Below are positions 62,100 to 64,000 of a stretch of 64,000 nucleotides of DNA, piece after piece. Position 1 is the first letter of the stretch. The number at the start of each line of letters is the position of its first letter. The notes below the pieces were generated by a model. The model saw only the letters and a program-made list of their open reading frames with translations, was not told the DNA's origin and made no database searches. Position numbers and translations under genes: made by a program. Origin of the DNA: Azospirillum brasilense (GTDB lineage: Bacteria; Pseudomonadota; Alphaproteobacteria; Azospirillales; Azospirillaceae); contig NZ_VITI01000007.1 of NCBI RefSeq assembly GCF_007827795.1, forward strand, positions 124,001-188,000. Reading direction: 5' to 3'.

Positions 62100-62450
62100 G
62101 TGGAAGGCAAGACGAGGACGCGGGGGCGGTCGCCGCTGCCGGAGGAGGAGAGGCGGAAGCCGGCGGAACGATCGCGCCGGCGCAGCGTCGCGATGAAGGT
62201 CGCAGACCTGATCGACGCCAGGGCGATCGTCCGCGCGGCCGGCGTCGCGCTGCTCCGGCACGTTGCCGAACTCCTATCGCAAGGCGCGTTCAAGACCGTC
62301 CGGCTGGCGAAGCAGCTGCCCCGGGCGCCCGGGGCACCCGACCCGCGCCGGACGACCCTCGAGGAGGCGGTCACCCACGCCCGCCGCCGCGACGCCGGGC
62401 TGGTCTACTCGCTCTCCGGGGAGGGCGGCGCCACCGCCGGCGCGCCATGA
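62100..62450 (+). CDS. Small basic protein coupled to HIRAN gene
   Basis: A 116-residue protein from GTG 62100, which has GGGAGG 5 bases upstream. The N-terminal 30 residues are Arg/Glu-rich (RSPLPEEERRKPAERSRRRS), then a helical core (MKVADLIDARAIVRAAGVALLRHVAELLSQG). The stop overlaps the ATG of the HIRAN gene (ATGA), so the two are translationally coupled. No family is recognised. The basic start suggests nucleic acid contact, by inference. Confidence 0.6.
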   Translation: MEGKTRTRGRSPLPEEERRKPAERSRRRSVAMKVADLIDARAIVRAAGVALLRHVAELLSQGAFKTVRLAKQLPRAPGAPDPRRTTLEEAVTHARRRDAGLVYSLSGEGGATAGAP

Positions 62451-63127
62451 ATCGAGCGGCGTTGACGGCGCACCAGTTGGCCGCGCTGGCCGCAGCCGCG
62501 GCCGTCCAGCACACCGACCGGCCGGTGGGTGACCTGCTCCACCTCTACTTGGCCGGCGGAGCATACCACGACCTCAGCGGACTTGAGGAGATGGGCATGT
62601 TGCCTGGTGCGTGGGAACCCCTGGCACTGCGGCGTGATCCGGCGAACCCGTATGACCGCAACGCCGTGCAGGTTTGGTGGCCGGCGGGCCCGTGGATGCT
62701 GGGGCACATCCCCAGCGAGGACGCCGAGCACTTAGCGCCCCTGATGGACGCCGGCGTGGTGCCCCGCTGCTGGGCCTACGGCACCGATAGGGACGGCCGG
62801 GCGCTCTGGTGGCGGGATCGGCTGCTGATCGACCTGCCCACCGGCACTGTGCGTCCGTTCCGAAGTCGAGCCGAGTACCAGGAAGGCGCGCTTGAGGAGC
62901 TGTGGAAGAACTATCCGTCAGGCGAATGGCCGCAGTTCCCGCAGCCGTTGAACGCGGCGCTGAGCATCGAGGCCGAGCGAACGTTCACCCGCGCCAGGCG
63001 GCCGCGGACACGCCGGCGGGTCGTCCTCGAGCGCTATGCCCGGTGGTGGCAGTCCGCTCAGCCAAGGCCGCCCCAACGGGTTCGGTTGGGGAACTCCGTC
63101 CGCGACGACGCCGACTTTTGGAGCTGA
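62447..63127 (+). CDS. HIRAN-domain protein
   Basis: A 226-residue protein whose residues about 50-100 match a HIRAN domain: LPGAWEPLALRRDPANPYDRNAVQVWWPAGPWMLGHIPSED-type order, with the diagnostic R-x-P-x-NPYDRNAV core and the G-x-I/LP turn. HIRAN domains bind DNA 3' ends and occur in helicases and mobile elements. A WW-rich middle and an Arg-rich C-terminus (RARRPRTRRRV) follow. It is coupled to the small gene before it. Sited in the mobile region, it may support element maintenance or DNA processing. Confidence 0.78.
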   Translation: MNRAALTAHQLAALAAAAAVQHTDRPVGDLLHLYLAGGAYHDLSGLEEMGMLPGAWEPLALRRDPANPYDRNAVQVWWPAGPWMLGHIPSEDAEHLAPLMDAGVVPRCWAYGTDRDGRALWWRDRLLIDLPTGTVRPFRSRAEYQEGALEELWKNYPSGEWPQFPQPLNAALSIEAERTFTRARRPRTRRRVVLERYARWWQSAQPRPPQRVRLGNSVRDDADFWS

Positions 63128-63243
63128 ATTGAGGTCGGCGCCAGTCATATGATGGCATCACCCGACGTCCGGGGCGGGAGGAGTATCCCCCTGACCGCGG
63201 CCGTCCCGACGCATGGTCCGGGCCGGCCGCCTTCACACGGACG

Positions 63244-64000
63244 TCACGCGCTCCCGACCGGACCACTGGCGGAGCCGAACGGCAGCGGCGGGTGGCTGTC
63301 CTCCGCGGCCATGGCAGCGTCGACGGCGTCGCCACCCCGCTCCTTGGCAGCGGCCGGCGCGGGCGGCCGAACCTTGCCGGCACCGCCCTTCCTAGACTTT
63401 GGAGCCGGGTCGCGGGCGGGCCGCTCCTTGGCGGCGGCCCGCATCTCGTTCAGCTCATCGGCGAGGCGGATGGCGTTGGCCTCGGCCAGGACGGCGCGGG
63501 ACAGGCAGGCGCGGACCTCGGCCGTGACCTGCTCCAGATCAGCCGTACGCTGCTCGAAGCGACCCCGCAGTTCGGCGGCGTCGGCCTTGGCGCACAGCAG
63601 GTCCTTCTCCATCTGGTTCACCCGGCTGCGTTCGACGTCCAGCGAGGCGGTCAGTTCGTCGCGCAGGGCGTAGGCCCGATCGAGGGCGACCTCCATCTCC
63701 CGGCGTTCCGCATCCTTCGCCTCGAGGGCCTCCTGAAGGGCCTCCTGCTCGGCGCCGGCCTCCTCGAGGTGGCCCCGCATCTCGGCGCGCAACGCCAAAA
63801 GGGCATCGATCTCACCCTGCAGAGCCTTGGCGCGGGCTTCCCCGGCGGCGCGCTCGGATTCCAGAGCAGCCCGATGGACCTCCCGCTCGGCGTCCCGTTC
63901 CTGGCGGGCGCGCTCCCGTTCCTGGCGAATGGTCGCGGTCAGGGTATCGGCCAGGGACACCATCAGCGCGTCGGCCTGAGCCAGAACCACAGCCGGCAGT
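63244..64000 (-). CDS. KfrA-like coiled-coil plasmid protein (5' end outside window)
   Basis: At least 252 codons, open to the right edge. Most of the visible part is one long coiled coil rich in Glu, Arg and Ala (RQERERARQERDAEREVHRAALESERAAGEARAKALQ-type, written in segments here), followed by a basic, Pro/Ala-rich tail (PAPKSRKGGAGKVRPPAPAAAK). KfrA-type plasmid proteins have an N-terminal DNA-binding domain and such a coiled coil, and help segregation. The N-terminal domain would lie beyond the window, so the assignment is tentative. Confidence 0.65.
   Translation of the reverse strand, partial: LPAVVLAQADALMVSLADTLTATIRQERERARQERDAEREVHRAALESERAAGEARAKALQGEIDALLALRAEMRGHLEEAGAEQEALQEALEAKDAERREMEVALDRAYALRDELTASLDVERSRVNQMEKDLLCAKADAAELRGRFEQRTADLEQVTAEVRACLSRAVLAEANAIRLADELNEMRAAAKERPARDPAPKSRKGGAGKVRPPAPAAAKERGGDAVDAAMAAEDSHPPLPFGSASGPVGSA

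Noticed and set aside
1..64000. CRISPR arrays, rRNA genes and complete tRNAs
   Set aside because: No regularly spaced direct repeats, rRNA signatures or full cloverleafs were seen. Only the tRNA-Phe 3' fragment was found.

Overview
The window is high-GC DNA (roughly 68-70% by eye, except a clearly AT-rich block at about 58.2-61.6 kb) from an alphaproteobacterium. Codon use, family assortment and the RPA-type replication initiator with ParA/ParB suggest a plasmid or chromid of an Azospirillum-like Rhodospirillales bacterium. The genus is an inference. The replicon character rests on repA, six iterons, parAB and a KfrA-like gene seen in the sequence. No rRNA, complete tRNA or CRISPR array was found.

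Layout. (1) 1-8.8 kb: a minus-strand operon divergent from an Lrp/AsnC regulator. It runs RidA, a Cds1-like cysteine desulfhydrase, an ATC-hydrolase-family protein, a complete LIV-type ABC importer, a second ATC-hydrolase-family protein and an M20 amidohydrolase cut by the window edge. It reads as uptake and breakdown of a cysteine-derived compound, possibly a thiazoline or N-acyl cysteine, to sulfide, pyruvate and ammonia. (2) 9.2-25.9 kb: two paralogous IclR regulators followed by a co-directional set: Pta, a tripartite tricarboxylate-type transporter, a SauS-type acylating sulfoacetaldehyde dehydrogenase, a SucCD-like CoA ligase pair (candidate SauPQ), SoeABC-type sulfite dehydrogenase, a small unknown protein and Xsc. 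Together these give a full route from sulfoacetate to acetyl-CoA plus sulfate. (3) 26.1-37.9 kb: the replication and partition region (candidate centromere, parB, parA, repA, iteron origin, DnaT-like gene), interrupted by accessory genes including a FemAB-like transferase, an HAD phosphatase, a secreted repeat protein, a stand-alone Ada zinc domain and a YeiH/LysR pair linked by family to sulfite or sulfate handling.

(4) 38-55.4 kb: signalling and metabolism: a hybrid histidine kinase, a double KaiC-domain ATPase with a partner hybrid kinase, a copper chaperone pair, a DMT transporter, an ALDH7/ThDP-enzyme operon with a divergent LysR, and a SWIM-SNF2 helicase. (5) 55.6-64 kb: a mosaic mobile region. 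It has a secreted AT-rich protein with possible ADP-ribosyltransferase features, an IS630-like transposase remnant, a tRNA-Phe 3' fragment typical of an integration site, a resolvase-like gene, an AT-rich defence-like operon, a decapitated resolvase, a HIRAN protein and a KfrA-like coiled coil.

The most interesting item is the AT-rich operon (58408-61619). Three genes look like an ABC-three-component (ABC-3C) conflict system. They are preceded by a 59-residue single-pass membrane protein whose C-terminus carries a short motif (VTQRNITTKGDVIGG) that is repeated at the N-terminus of the next protein (VTQREISAQGPVVGG). This resembles paired amyloid-type signalling motifs and suggests a membrane effector wired to an SMC-like sensor.
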